A stretch of 31,747 nt of DNA from SZUA-365 sp034002405 (GTDB lineage Bacteria > Bacteroidota > Ignavibacteria > SZUA-365). Of this stretch, positions 24,966 through 31,747 are shown piece after piece. The notes beneath the pieces were generated by a model. It was given only the letters and a program-made list of their open reading frames with translations. It was not told the origin of the DNA and ran no database searches. Both the position numbers and the translations under genes were made by a program. The first letter of the stretch is position 1. Each line of letters opens with the position of its first letter. The stretch covers positions 1-31,747 of the forward strand of contig JAVFAS010000040.1 in assembly GCA_034002405.1 (NCBI GenBank), written 5' to 3'.

Positions 24966-24991
24966 ATACATTTTCGAGGATCAAACGATAG

Positions 24992-26050
24992 ATGCATGAG
25001 TCCCAAAGTCCCCCACCCCGCGAGCGGCGTACGGCGTGGTTCCTCGTCGCCGTGATGGTCTTTGCGTTTCTCTGGTTCGCCGGACAGGCGGGCTGGTTTT
25101 CCAACGTGGTGGAAGAAAATCCTTCAACCGCCGCGCCTCCCTCTCCCGCGCGGCAGATCACCCAGCGGCGCGGACTCATGCTTCCCCTGCTGGAACTCGC
25201 GACGCTCAGCGAGCGGCTCGACAAGAAATCCGCCGCGTCACTCAACGACAACGGTATCAACTGGCTGATGGTGCGCATGCCCGTGTGGACTCCCACTCCC
25301 CGGCGTTTCGAATACAACGGTTTCGATCTCGATCACTTCACCGACATCGTGGCAACCGCGCATGCCGCGGGGATGGGTGTGACGCTCGCGCCGGTGTATT
25401 GGGACGGAATCGCCGTCCACGGCATTCCCCCCGTGTCCCTCAGTGCCCCGCTCTTCGGCCAGTACCGCGACATGCTGCTCGACCTTGTGTCCGTCGCCGC
25501 GGAGAGCGGCGCGGACGCGCTGCTGCTCGACGGACTTTTCGGCAACACGGCGGTCTCCGCCGGCGAATGGGTGGATCTGCTCGCGGAATTGCGCGCGGTG
25601 TATTCCGGCCGCATCGAGGGACGTTTCGAAAAAGGACATATCCCGGCGATATATATCGACCAACTCGACGGTGCCTGCCTGGAATTATCGGGCAGCGACA
25701 GCACGAGCACGGGCGTCAACATGTTCGACGCCCTGATCGTTGCGTATCCCGACAAAGGCGTGACCGCGCTCATGCCCGAGTCCGATCGATTCAGCGCCGA
25801 CGGCACACCCTGGCAGCCCGCACCCGATGCGAACGCAGGGACCGCGAATCTGGAACAGTTCCTTTCGACTGCATTTCTCTCATCACCAAAATGCGACGGG
25901 TTCTTCCTCTCGGGAGAGCGGACGTTCCGCATCCTCATCGCCGATCCGGAACAGGATCATCCAATCATCCGTCGGCTCCACACCCTCCGTGATGAAAACC
26001 TGAAAAGACTCCTGGGAAAAGGCCGCCGCGAGCAGACGATCACGCAATAA
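24992..26050 (+). CDS. membrane-anchored protein of unknown function, possible TIM-barrel glycosidase-like fold
   Basis: A 352-residue protein. Residues 1-14 are polar with arginines, a hydrophobic helix runs from about 15 to 33, and a proline-rich linker follows (PSTAAPPSP), so the body is probably periplasmic and anchored by an uncleaved helix. From residue 59 it shows alternating strand and helix segments: LNDNGINWLMVRMPVWTP, TAHAAGMGVTLAPVYWDG, ESGADALLLDGLFG, and AIYIDQLDG. This resembles barrel-type glycoside hydrolases such as GH113 in layout (conserved-looking R, W, Y and D residues at strand ends). I see no definite catalytic acid pair, so the function is open. GAGGA lies 11 nt before ATG 24992. 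It is followed by the scaffold gap region. Confidence 0.65.
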   Translation: MHESQSPPPRERRTAWFLVAVMVFAFLWFAGQAGWFSNVVEENPSTAAPPSPARQITQRRGLMLPLLELATLSERLDKKSAASLNDNGINWLMVRMPVWTPTPRRFEYNGFDLDHFTDIVATAHAAGMGVTLAPVYWDGIAVHGIPPVSLSAPLFGQYRDMLLDLVSVAAESGADALLLDGLFGNTAVSAGEWVDLLAELRAVYSGRIEGRFEKGHIPAIYIDQLDGACLELSGSDSTSTGVNMFDALIVAYPDKGVTALMPESDRFSADGTPWQPAPDANAGTANLEQFLSTAFLSSPKCDGFFLSGERTFRILIADPEQDHPIIRRLHTLRDENLKRLLGKGRREQTITQ

Positions 26051-26098
26051 CTTGACCCAGGGGCCGGAACGATGAACTCCTGCTCTGCCATGACGATC

Positions 26099-26289
26099 TC
26101 ACGAGACCACGAACAACGGCGCATCCTGGAGTTTACGATACATGCACCCAAAGGAGGAATACAGCTTCAGTGCGGGTGCCTTGGACGAACGGAACCGTGA
26201 CGTGATGTATCTGTCCGAATCCATCTGATCGACGAGAATCCACAAATCGATAGACAACGGAGCGAAGCGGCGCATCGTCCTGACGGATA
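26099..26289 (-). CDS. partial ORF cut by the assembly gap
   Basis: About 63 codons of open frame run from the gap edge to a TGA at 26099, ending KLQDAPLFVVS. The visible part (for example LWILVDQMDSDRYITSRFRSS) matches nothing I know. The other two frames on this strand stop before or near it. The reading frame across the N stretch is arbitrary, and because the 100-N run marks a scaffold join it need not belong to the antitoxin gene on the other side. Treat it as unconfirmed. Confidence 0.3.
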
Positions 26290-26389
26290 NNNNNNNNNNN
26301 NNNNNNNNNNNNNNNNNNNNNNNNNNNNNNNNNNNNNNNNNNNNNNNNNNNNNNNNNNNNNNNNNNNNNNNNNNNNNNNNNNNNNNNNN
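26290..26389. other. assembly gap of exactly 100 N
   Basis: One hundred N, the usual placeholder for a gap of unknown size, followed by eight G (26390-26397), which looks like a low-quality contig end. Order and distance across this point are not secure. Confidence 0.98.
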
Positions 26390-26722
26390 GGGGGGGGACG
26401 ACATTTTTTCCGCCACCTTCAGCACTGTGATGCCACGGATATCCTTTCCCAGCAGTGCATCGGCATCCCGGAGATCGACCGCACGCTGAAGGTTCAGCCA
26501 ATACTCGGCTGTTGTTCCGAACAAGCGTGCCAAGCGTAGGGCCATGGAAGGACTCAATGCCCGGCGCTCACGAAGCAGGTCATTGACCGTCTGCCGTGTC
26601 ATGCCGATGGCCTCGGCGAGCTGCGCAACGGAAAGCTGAAAATCCGGGAGAAACTCCTCGCGGAGAATTTCACCCGGATGCGTCGGACGGCGGTGTCTCT
26701 ATTCAGTGCCTCTCTCTGCCAT
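26390..26722 (-). pseudogene. higA: HigA-like antitoxin gene, amber-interrupted and cut by the gap
   Basis: The frame from ATG 26722 reads MAERGTE, then TAG (26699-26701), then RHRRPTHPGEILREEF. It continues through a complete helix-turn-helix, SVAQLAEAIGMTRQTVNDLL, and the HigA-typical SMALRLARLFGTTAEYWLNLQ. HigA-type proteins autorepress and neutralise a partner toxin. GGGTGAT lies 5 nt before the ATG, so this start is well supported, yet no start codon exists between TAG and the conserved PTHPGE. Restarting at ATG 26602 would lose the first helices. The 3' end falls in the gap. No toxin gene is seen upstream, where higB normally sits; instead the HhH gene ends 12 nt before. Either the gene is dead, the base is wrong, or the amber is read through. 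Confidence 0.7.
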
Positions 26723-26734
26723 TACATCACCCGG

Positions 26735-27040
26735 TCAGCGTCCCGATCCGTCATGTATGCCGATGCGAAGCTTGCGCTCTTCCGTGAACGCCCACCACGG
26801 CAAGGCCTCGCCCCCTTCCATGAAATGAACGACCGAAAGAAACACGTCAATGACGCATGGGTCGTGTCGTACTCCCGTCACGGCACAGAGTTGATTGTAG
26901 AGCGCATAGGCATTCTTCCCGATCAGCTTTTTCGGATGGTCGATGTCGAGAAGCCGCAAATCCGCTTCGGTGGCGGGACCGACGTTCGGCAGATCGCGCA
27001 AACGCGATACGGTGGTGCGGTCGGGATTTTTCATTTTCAT
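26735..27040 (-). CDS. small helix-hairpin-helix protein (Cdd1/pathogenicity-locus family)
   Basis: A 101-residue protein. SRLRDLPNVGPATEADLRLLDI is a helix-hairpin-helix motif (about residues 12-33), followed by the family-specific NAYALYNQLCAVTG-RHDPCVIDVFLSVVHFMEGG and PWWAFTEERK. These features match the Cdd1-like family (named pathogenicity locus in domain databases), whose molecular function is not known. HhH motifs bind DNA backbone non-specifically, so a nucleic-acid role is plausible. Length is that of the single-domain family. ATG 27040 is followed by a second ATG two codons later; no strong ribosome binding site. It could be cotranscribed with the higA-like remnant downstream. Confidence 0.82.
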   Translation of the reverse strand: MKMKNPDRTTVSRLRDLPNVGPATEADLRLLDIDHPKKLIGKNAYALYNQLCAVTGVRHDPCVIDVFLSVVHFMEGGEALPWWAFTEERKLRIGIHDGSGR

Positions 27041-27076
27041 CGATGCTCAGATCCGACAATTCCGGTACATGAGGTT

Positions 27077-27169
27077 GCGCCCTTTCAGGGCGCGATGAGG
27101 GGATGAGGGTCGCGCGCCTCGACCCAGGGCTGAAGCCCTGGGCTATGATTTGCCGCCCTTTCAGGGCGG
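27077..27169. repeat. three-hairpin intergenic element, copy 2 (inverted)
   Basis: GCGCCCT-TTC-AGGGCGC (27077-27093), CCCAGGGC-TGAA-GCCCTGGG (27123-27142) and CCGCCCT-TTC-AGGGCGG (27153-27169). On the minus strand the central hairpin is preceded by ATCATAG, as in copy 1. The gaps of 29 and 10 nt mirror the 11 and 30 nt gaps of copy 1, so the two elements lie in opposite orientations. Confidence 0.85.
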
Positions 27170-27215
27170 AAGCCTACTGCCAATGCGGCGAGCGCAGCGA
27201 GCTATCGCGGCGAGC

Positions 27216-27926
27216 TTATTCCGTCATGGCCATTTTTTTCAGCAGCGAGGCGGGACGGTAGCGCTCGCCACCGAGTTCCTCGTGCATGGCGCTGAGGACG
27301 GTGTAGAGATTGCGCCAGCCGATGCGGCGGCCCCAGGCCAGCGGTCCACCGTCCTGCATGGACTTCGCGAAGAGCGCGTCAATGGCCTCGCCACCAACGA
27401 GATCCTGCTGGCAGACGAGCACGGCTTCGTTGATCAACACCGCGAGCAGCCGCGGCGTGACCAGGCCGACTTCGTCACGGACGACTTCCATGCGCTTGCC
27501 GATGGAGGCGAAGAAGTCCGAAAGGATTTCCTGATGCCCATGTGTCGCGCCATACGGGAAACTGACTTCCACCACGTCGGAGGCAATCAGTCCGGGCAAC
27601 GCGGCGAGTCCGACAATGCGATCGCCCGCACCCACGCGCGTCACGACCTCGGTTGCGGTCGTCGCCACGGTGTTGCAGAGAATGGGTGCCTCGGTACTCA
27701 AGTCCGCGATCATGTCGCCCAGCACGATACGTCGGGTCTTTGAATCACGCACATGCAGATCGATGATCAGGTCCACATGCGGCGCTTCGTCCAGCGCATG
27801 CACCACACGCACGCTCTCATCAAGCTTCTTCTTCATCCCTCGCGCATACACAATGCATTCATGGCCGCGGCAGACGTCGAGCCATTCGTTGATCAGTCCG
27901 GCGGGACCGGTGAGTAGGATGGTCAT
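27216..27926 (-). CDS. 3-hydroxyacyl-CoA dehydrogenase-like protein lacking catalytic residues
   Basis: A 236-residue protein with the two-domain plan of short-chain hydroxyacyl-CoA dehydrogenase. The C-terminal helical domain is recognisable (INEAVLVCQQDLVGGEAIDALFAKSM, then GPLAWGRRIGWRNL and ERYRPASLLKKM). The N-terminal Rossmann domain starts TILLTGPAGLINEW instead of a GxGxxG loop. Where active enzymes have the catalytic histidine in GLHFFNP, this reads GLAALPG (106-112). Where they have GFxxNR with the catalytic asparagine, this has GLVTPR (154-159). The equivalent of SNTSS is CNTVA (84-88). It is therefore probably not a classical dehydrogenase, and could bind acyl-CoA or regulate its neighbour. 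ATG 27926 starts directly at the first strand. It lies 187 bp downstream of icmF on the same strand. Confidence 0.75.
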   Translation of the reverse strand: MTILLTGPAGLINEWLDVCRGHECIVYARGMKKKLDESVRVVHALDEAPHVDLIIDLHVRDSKTRRIVLGDMIADLSTEAPILCNTVATTATEVVTRVGAGDRIVGLAALPGLIASDVVEVSFPYGATHGHQEILSDFFASIGKRMEVVRDEVGLVTPRLLAVLINEAVLVCQQDLVGGEAIDALFAKSMQDGGPLAWGRRIGWRNLYTVLSAMHEELGGERYRPASLLKKMAMTE

Positions 27927-28057
27927 GGTTGCGTTCTTTGCTGTTCTTTTTGTTTTGCGGTATGGATTATCGTACGCGGTATTCACGGCCGTACGCTATA
28001 AGCTGTCAGCGGCACTATCCAATTCTTCGAATGACTCTCACAGCCCACCCGATGTCA

Positions 28058-28113
28058 TTCCATCATTTCCATCATTTCCATCATTCGATCTTGTCATCTT
28101 GTCATCTTGTCAT
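28058..28113. repeat. adjacent 9-bp and 8-bp tandem repeats
   Basis: TTCCATCAT three times (28058-28084), then after 5 nt CTTGTCAT three times (28090-28113), ending at the icmF stop codon. No match in sequence between the two units beyond CAT. They fill part of the icmF-HADH-like spacer. Confidence 0.85.
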
Positions 28114-31100
28114 TCACATATTCCGCCGATACTGCCCACCGACTTCGTACAGCGCCGACGAGATCTGCCCGAGCGAGGCGACTTTCACACACGCGAGGAG
28201 CTCATCGAAAACGTTGGTGTGAACCTGCGCCGCATGCTGGACGCGGGCGAGGGCGTCGGCCGAACGCATGGCATTGCGCTGCTGGAAAGCGCGGAGGTTT
28301 GTGATCTGCTGGCGCTTTTCGTCCTCGGTGGAACGGATCAGCTCGGTGGGCTGGGCTTCGTGCGTGCGCAGCCGCTCGGGACGCAGGAACATGTTCACTC
28401 CCACGATCGGCAGCGCGCCCGAATGCTTCTTGTGCTCGTAGACCATGGACTCTTCCTGAATCTTTCCACGCTGATACATCGTCTCCATCGCGCCAAGCAC
28501 GCCCCCGCGGTCGGAGATGCGGCGGAATTCGGCAAGCACGGCCTCCTCGACCAGATCAGTCAATTCCTCGATGATGAACGCACCCTGCAGGGGATTCTCG
28601 TTCTTGGCCAATCCGAGTTCGCGGTTGATGATCATCTGGATCGCCAGTGCGCGGCGCACGCTTTCCTCGGTCGGCGTGGTGATGGCCTCGTCGTAGGCGT
28701 TGGTGTGCAGCGAATTGCAGTTGTCGTATATCGCGTAGAGCGCCTGCAGTGTCGTGCGGATATCGTTGAAATCGATTTCCATCGCGTGCAGACTGCGGCC
28801 GCTGGTCTGGATGTGATATTTCAATTTCTGCGAACGATCGTTGCCGCCGTACAGCCGCTTCATGGCGACGGACCATATCCGCCGCGCCACGCGTCCGATG
28901 ACCGCATACTCGGCGTCGATACCGTTGGAGAAGAAATACGAGAGATTCGGAGCGAAATCGTCGATATTCATGCCACGCGAGAGATAGTACTCGACGTAGG
29001 TGAAACCATTGGCCAGCGTGAATGCCAGCTGCGAAATCGGATTCGCGCCCGCCTCGGCGATGTGATAGCCGCTGATGGAAACGGAATAATAATTGCGGAC
29101 GTTATTCCGGACGAAGTTCTCCTGAATATCGCCCATCATGCGCAGCGCGAACTCGGTAGAGAAAATGCAGGTGTTCTGCGCCTGGTCTTCCTTGAGAATA
29201 TCGGCCTGTACCGTGCCACGGACGACGGACATCGTCTCGCGGCGGATGCGCTCGTATTCTTCCGAGGGCAGAATCCCCTTCTCGACGAAGAAGTCGCCGC
29301 TCACGCCCAGCGTGCCGAGTCCGTAATACCGGTGCACCGTGCCGTCGCCTTCGAACTGCCCGGGGTCGCCGAGTTCCTTGAGCATCGCGGGGAAATCCGC
29401 CACGCCGGTATAGACGGGACGCGGCTGTCCGAGCGCCGCGAAATGGGCGTCGATCGCCTTCTGCGCGGTTTCGTACTTGCCGTGCCGCACCAGCCACTTC
29501 TCGACTTGTTGATCGGTGGCGGTGTTCATGAACATGGCGAGAATCATCGGGGCCGGACCGTTGATGGTCATCGACACCGAAGTGGTGGGCGCGCAAAGGT
29601 CGAAGCCGCAGTACAGCTTCTTCATGTCGTCGAGCGTGCAGATGCTCACGCCCGAGTTGCCGATCTTGCCGTAGATGTCGGGACGTTCGTCGGGGTCCTC
29701 GCCGTACAGCGTGACGGAATCAAAGGCGGTCGACAGGCGCGCGGCGGGCAATCCCTCGCTCACGAAATGGAAACGCCGATTGGTGCGCTCGGGCGTGCCT
29801 TCGCCCGCGAACATGCGGGTGGGATCCTCGTTCTCCCGCTTGAAGGGAAACACGCCCGCGGTATAGGGAAAACTGCCCGGCACGTTTTCCAGCAGTACCC
29901 AGCGGAGGATGTCCCCGCGGTCGCGGAATTTCGGCATGGACACTTTCGGCACCCGTGTACCGGACAATGTGGTATAATATTGCTGTGTGACGATCTCACG
30001 GTCGCGTATGCGCGTGGTCAGGGTATCCTGCGCATACGCCGCTCTGGCATCGTCCCATTTCTCGAGCAGCGCACGGTTTTCCGGCGCGACCTTGGCGCGG
30101 AAATACTCCGCCTGCGCGGCAAGCAGGGTCAGCAGTTCCTCGCGCACTTCCGTCGAACCGATTTCCACCAGGCCGCCTTCGCCCGAGATATGCAATTCCT
30201 TTCGCTCGGAGGACTCAACAAGCGAGGCACGCGCGCCTTCGAGTTCGCCCCATTTGCGCGCAAAATCCGCCTGCTCCTCCACCCATTTCTTGTAGGCCTG
30301 CACGGCGTCGGAAATTTCCGAAAGGTAGCGCGCGCGTTCGGGGGGAATCACCGCGGCCTTGTCGGGAAGGACGCGGTCGCGGCCGAAGTCCGTCTCCCAT
30401 GCCGTGCCGGACTTCCGGTTGAGCGCTTGCACGAGATTCCAGAATAAATGATTCGTGCCCGCGTCGTTGAACTGGCTGGCGATGGTGGGAAAGACGGGCA
30501 GATCTTCATCCGCCGTTTCGAACAGTGTGTGATTGCGCTTGTACTGCTTGCGGATGTCGCGCAGGGCGTCTTCCGCGCCGCGTTTCTCGAACTTGTTGAG
30601 GACGACAATGTCCGCCAGGTCGAGCATGTCGATTTTCTCGAGCTGCGTCTGCGCCCCGTACTCCGGCGTCATGACATACATGCTGACATCGACCAGGTCC
30701 ACAATTTCAGAGTCGCTTTGTCCGATTCCCGCGGTCTCGACGATGACCATGTCATAGCCGGCGGACTTGCAAAGATCGATCGCGCGATGCAGTGCGGCGG
30801 ACGTCGCGGTATTGGCCGCGCGTGTGGCGAAGCTGCGCATGAAGACGCGGGGATGTCCCTCGGGCGCCGTGGCCGCGATGGCATTCATGCGGATACGGTC
30901 GCCGAGCAGCGCGCCGCCCGTGCGACGCTTGGATGGATCGACCGAGAGAATCGCGAGATGCATGTCCGGAAACGCGCGCAGGAAGCGACGGACGATTTCA
31001 TCGGTGAGCGAACTCTTCCCCGCTCCCCCGGTGCCGGTGATGCCCAGCACCGGTACGGTCTTGCCTTCGGGCAGCGGGATCGCGATACGGTCATTATGTT

Positions 31101-31668
31101 CGAGCGCGGTGAGCGCCGAAGCCAGGAGTTTGCGGTTCTTCATCAGCGCGCCGTTCGACGACCCGATCGGATTGCCGTCGATGAACATGGTGTCGTTTTC
31201 GACACGAAGATTTTCGTCGGCCCCGGTATCGTAATCGCAGGACTCGAGCACCAGATTGATCATGCCCTGCAGGCCGAGCTCGCGGCCGTCCTCGGGCGAA
31301 AACACGCGGTCGATGCCATAGGCATGCAATTCGGCGATTTCCTCCGGCACGATCACGCCGCCACCGCCCGCGAAGATCTTCACCTGCCCGGCGCCGCGCT
31401 GGGCGAGGAGGTCCTTCATGTATTTGAGGAATTCCATATGTCCGCCCTGATACGACGAAATCGCGATACCCTGCACATCCTCGTGGATGGCGGCATCGAC
31501 GATTTCCGCGACCGAGCGGTTATGTCCGAGATGGATGATTTCCGCGCCGCTGGCCTGCAGGATGCGGCGCATGATATTGATGCTGGCATCGTGTCCGTCG
31601 AACAGCGACGCGGCGGTGACAAGGCGGTTTTTGTGCTTCGGGGTATAGTCAGGGGATTCCATGGGCAT
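28114..31668 (-). CDS. icmF: fused isobutyryl-CoA mutase (IcmF)
   Basis: IcmF joins a B12 domain, a MeaB-like G-protein chaperone and the acyl-CoA mutase barrel in one chain, and interconverts isobutyryl-CoA and n-butyryl-CoA. The 1184-residue protein is complete. The B12 domain (about 12-145) has DGHDAS (24-29) with the cobalt ligand H26 (the DxHxxG motif ends in S, as is common in IcmF). The G domain has the P-loop GTGGAGKSS (212-220), VDPSKRRTGGALLGDR and NKFE. The mutase domain (about 590-1184) has GVFPFKR with F607 and, at the position of the substrate-carboxylate arginine of methylmalonyl-CoA mutase, Q831 in DILKEDQAQNT. These favour isobutyryl- over methylmalonyl-CoA. A second ATG two codons later is possible; no strong ribosome binding site. 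Confidence 0.93.
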   Translation of the reverse strand: MPMESPDYTPKHKNRLVTAASLFDGHDASINIMRRILQASGAEIIHLGHNRSVAEIVDAAIHEDVQGIAISSYQGGHMEFLKYMKDLLAQRGAGQVKIFAGGGGVIVPEEIAELHAYGIDRVFSPEDGRELGLQGMINLVLESCDYDTGADENLRVENDTMFIDGNPIGSSNGALMKNRKLLASALTALEHNDRIAIPLPEGKTVPVLGITGTGGAGKSSLTDEIVRRFLRAFPDMHLAILSVDPSKRRTGGALLGDRIRMNAIAATAPEGHPRVFMRSFATRAANTATSAALHRAIDLCKSAGYDMVIVETAGIGQSDSEIVDLVDVSMYVMTPEYGAQTQLEKIDMLDLADIVVLNKFEKRGAEDALRDIRKQYKRNHTLFETADEDLPVFPTIASQFNDAGTNHLFWNLVQALNRKSGTAWETDFGRDRVLPDKAAVIPPERARYLSEISDAVQAYKKWVEEQADFARKWGELEGARASLVESSERKELHISGEGGLVEIGSTEVREELLTLLAAQAEYFRAKVAPENRALLEKWDDARAAYAQDTLTTRIRDREIVTQQYYTTLSGTRVPKVSMPKFRDRGDILRWVLLENVPGSFPYTAGVFPFKRENEDPTRMFAGEGTPERTNRRFHFVSEGLPAARLSTAFDSVTLYGEDPDERPDIYGKIGNSGVSICTLDDMKKLYCGFDLCAPTTSVSMTINGPAPMILAMFMNTATDQQVEKWLVRHGKYETAQKAIDAHFAALGQPRPVYTGVADFPAMLKELGDPGQFEGDGTVHRYYGLGTLGVSGDFFVEKGILPSEEYERIRRETMSVVRGTVQADILKEDQAQNTCIFSTEFALRMMGDIQENFVRNNVRNYYSVSISGYHIAEAGANPISQLAFTLANGFTYVEYYLSRGMNIDDFAPNLSYFFSNGIDAEYAVIGRVARRIWSVAMKRLYGGNDRSQKLKYHIQTSGRSLHAMEIDFNDIRTTLQALYAIYDNCNSLHTNAYDEAITTPTEESVRRALAIQMIINRELGLAKNENPLQGAFIIEELTDLVEEAVLAEFRRISDRGGVLGAMETMYQRGKIQEESMVYEHKKHSGALPIVGVNMFLRPERLRTHEAQPTELIRSTEDEKRQQITNLRAFQQRNAMRSADALARVQHAAQVHTNVFDELLACVKVASLGQISSALYEVGGQYRRNM

Positions 31669-31700
31669 GAAGGAATGGAATGGTGTCCGGAATGAAATGC

Positions 31701-31728
31701 GCCGAATTTCGGCTGAAATGAAAAGTTA
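31701..31728 (-). promoter_or_regulatory. possible icmF promoter with adjacent palindrome
   Basis: On the minus strand TAACTTTT (31721-31728) is one base from TAnnTTTG; its -33 region lies beyond the window. The palindrome GCCGAA-T-TTCGGC (31701-31713) falls at the predicted transcription start, a normal place for an operator. Both are short, so the call is weak. Confidence 0.3.
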
Positions 31729-31747
31729 CCGCCGGGGGGGCGGAATA

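Noticed and set aside
26099..26602. One continuous minus-strand gene spanning the N run
   Set aside because: The frame across 100 N is arbitrary and the two ends may not be adjacent in the genome.
27616..30447. A 943-codon open frame on the plus strand
   Set aside because: It is antisense to icmF and the HADH-like gene; the opposite strand has clear domain motifs and the long frame reflects GC-rich codon use.

Overview
The window is a GC-rich bacterial chromosome fragment, mostly housekeeping genes packed on both strands. Four signs point to the Bacteroidota/Chlorobiota/Ignavibacteriota group: a C-terminal Por (type IX) secretion sorting domain, weak or absent Shine-Dalgarno sites, promoters of the TTG-N20-TAnnTTTG kind, and a fused isobutyryl-CoA mutase (IcmF). 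An exact run of 100 N at 26290-26389 marks a scaffold join, so this is a draft or metagenome assembly and the two flanks may not be truly adjacent.

Layout. 1-1218: 19-bp tandem repeats, a secreted DUF4350-like protein (-) and the divergent promoter region of gpmI. 1219-5244: gpmI, an NFACT/RqcH-type ribosome quality-control factor, and a type IX sorted Asp-box protein whose signal peptide is out of frame. 5307-11166 (all -): serine beta-lactamase-like protein with TPR and DUF3471, lptC, ruvB, a Tat-exported glycosylasparaginase, and era. 11231-15622 (+): rsmA/ksgA carrying an in-frame minisatellite, mgtE, a PAP2-type membrane phosphatase and an unknown four-helix membrane protein. 15736-20895 (-): tRNA-Gly(GCC), then a run read as pyrF, larC, histidine kinase, NtrC-type regulator. 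21152-26050 (+): DUF971 protein, mfd, and a membrane-anchored protein of unknown function. 26099-31668 (-): a partial ORF, the gap, a broken higA-like antitoxin gene, a small helix-hairpin-helix protein, a 3-hydroxyacyl-CoA dehydrogenase-like protein lacking its catalytic residues, and icmF.

Functional groups: glycolysis (gpmI), pyrimidine synthesis (pyrF), DNA repair and recombination (ruvB, mfd), ribosome biogenesis and rescue (era, rsmA, NFACT), envelope (lptC, PAP2), Mg2+ uptake (mgtE), nickel-pincer cofactor assembly (larC), two-component signalling, and branched/short-chain acyl-CoA metabolism (icmF with its HADH-like neighbour).

I found no CRISPR array, prophage or recognisable defence island, and no clearly new multigene system. 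The most unusual points are the 30-bp coding repeat inside rsmA, the HADH-like probable pseudoenzyme beside icmF, the oppositely oriented three-hairpin intergenic elements near 24.9 kb and 27.1 kb, and the amber codon near the start of the higA-like gene.
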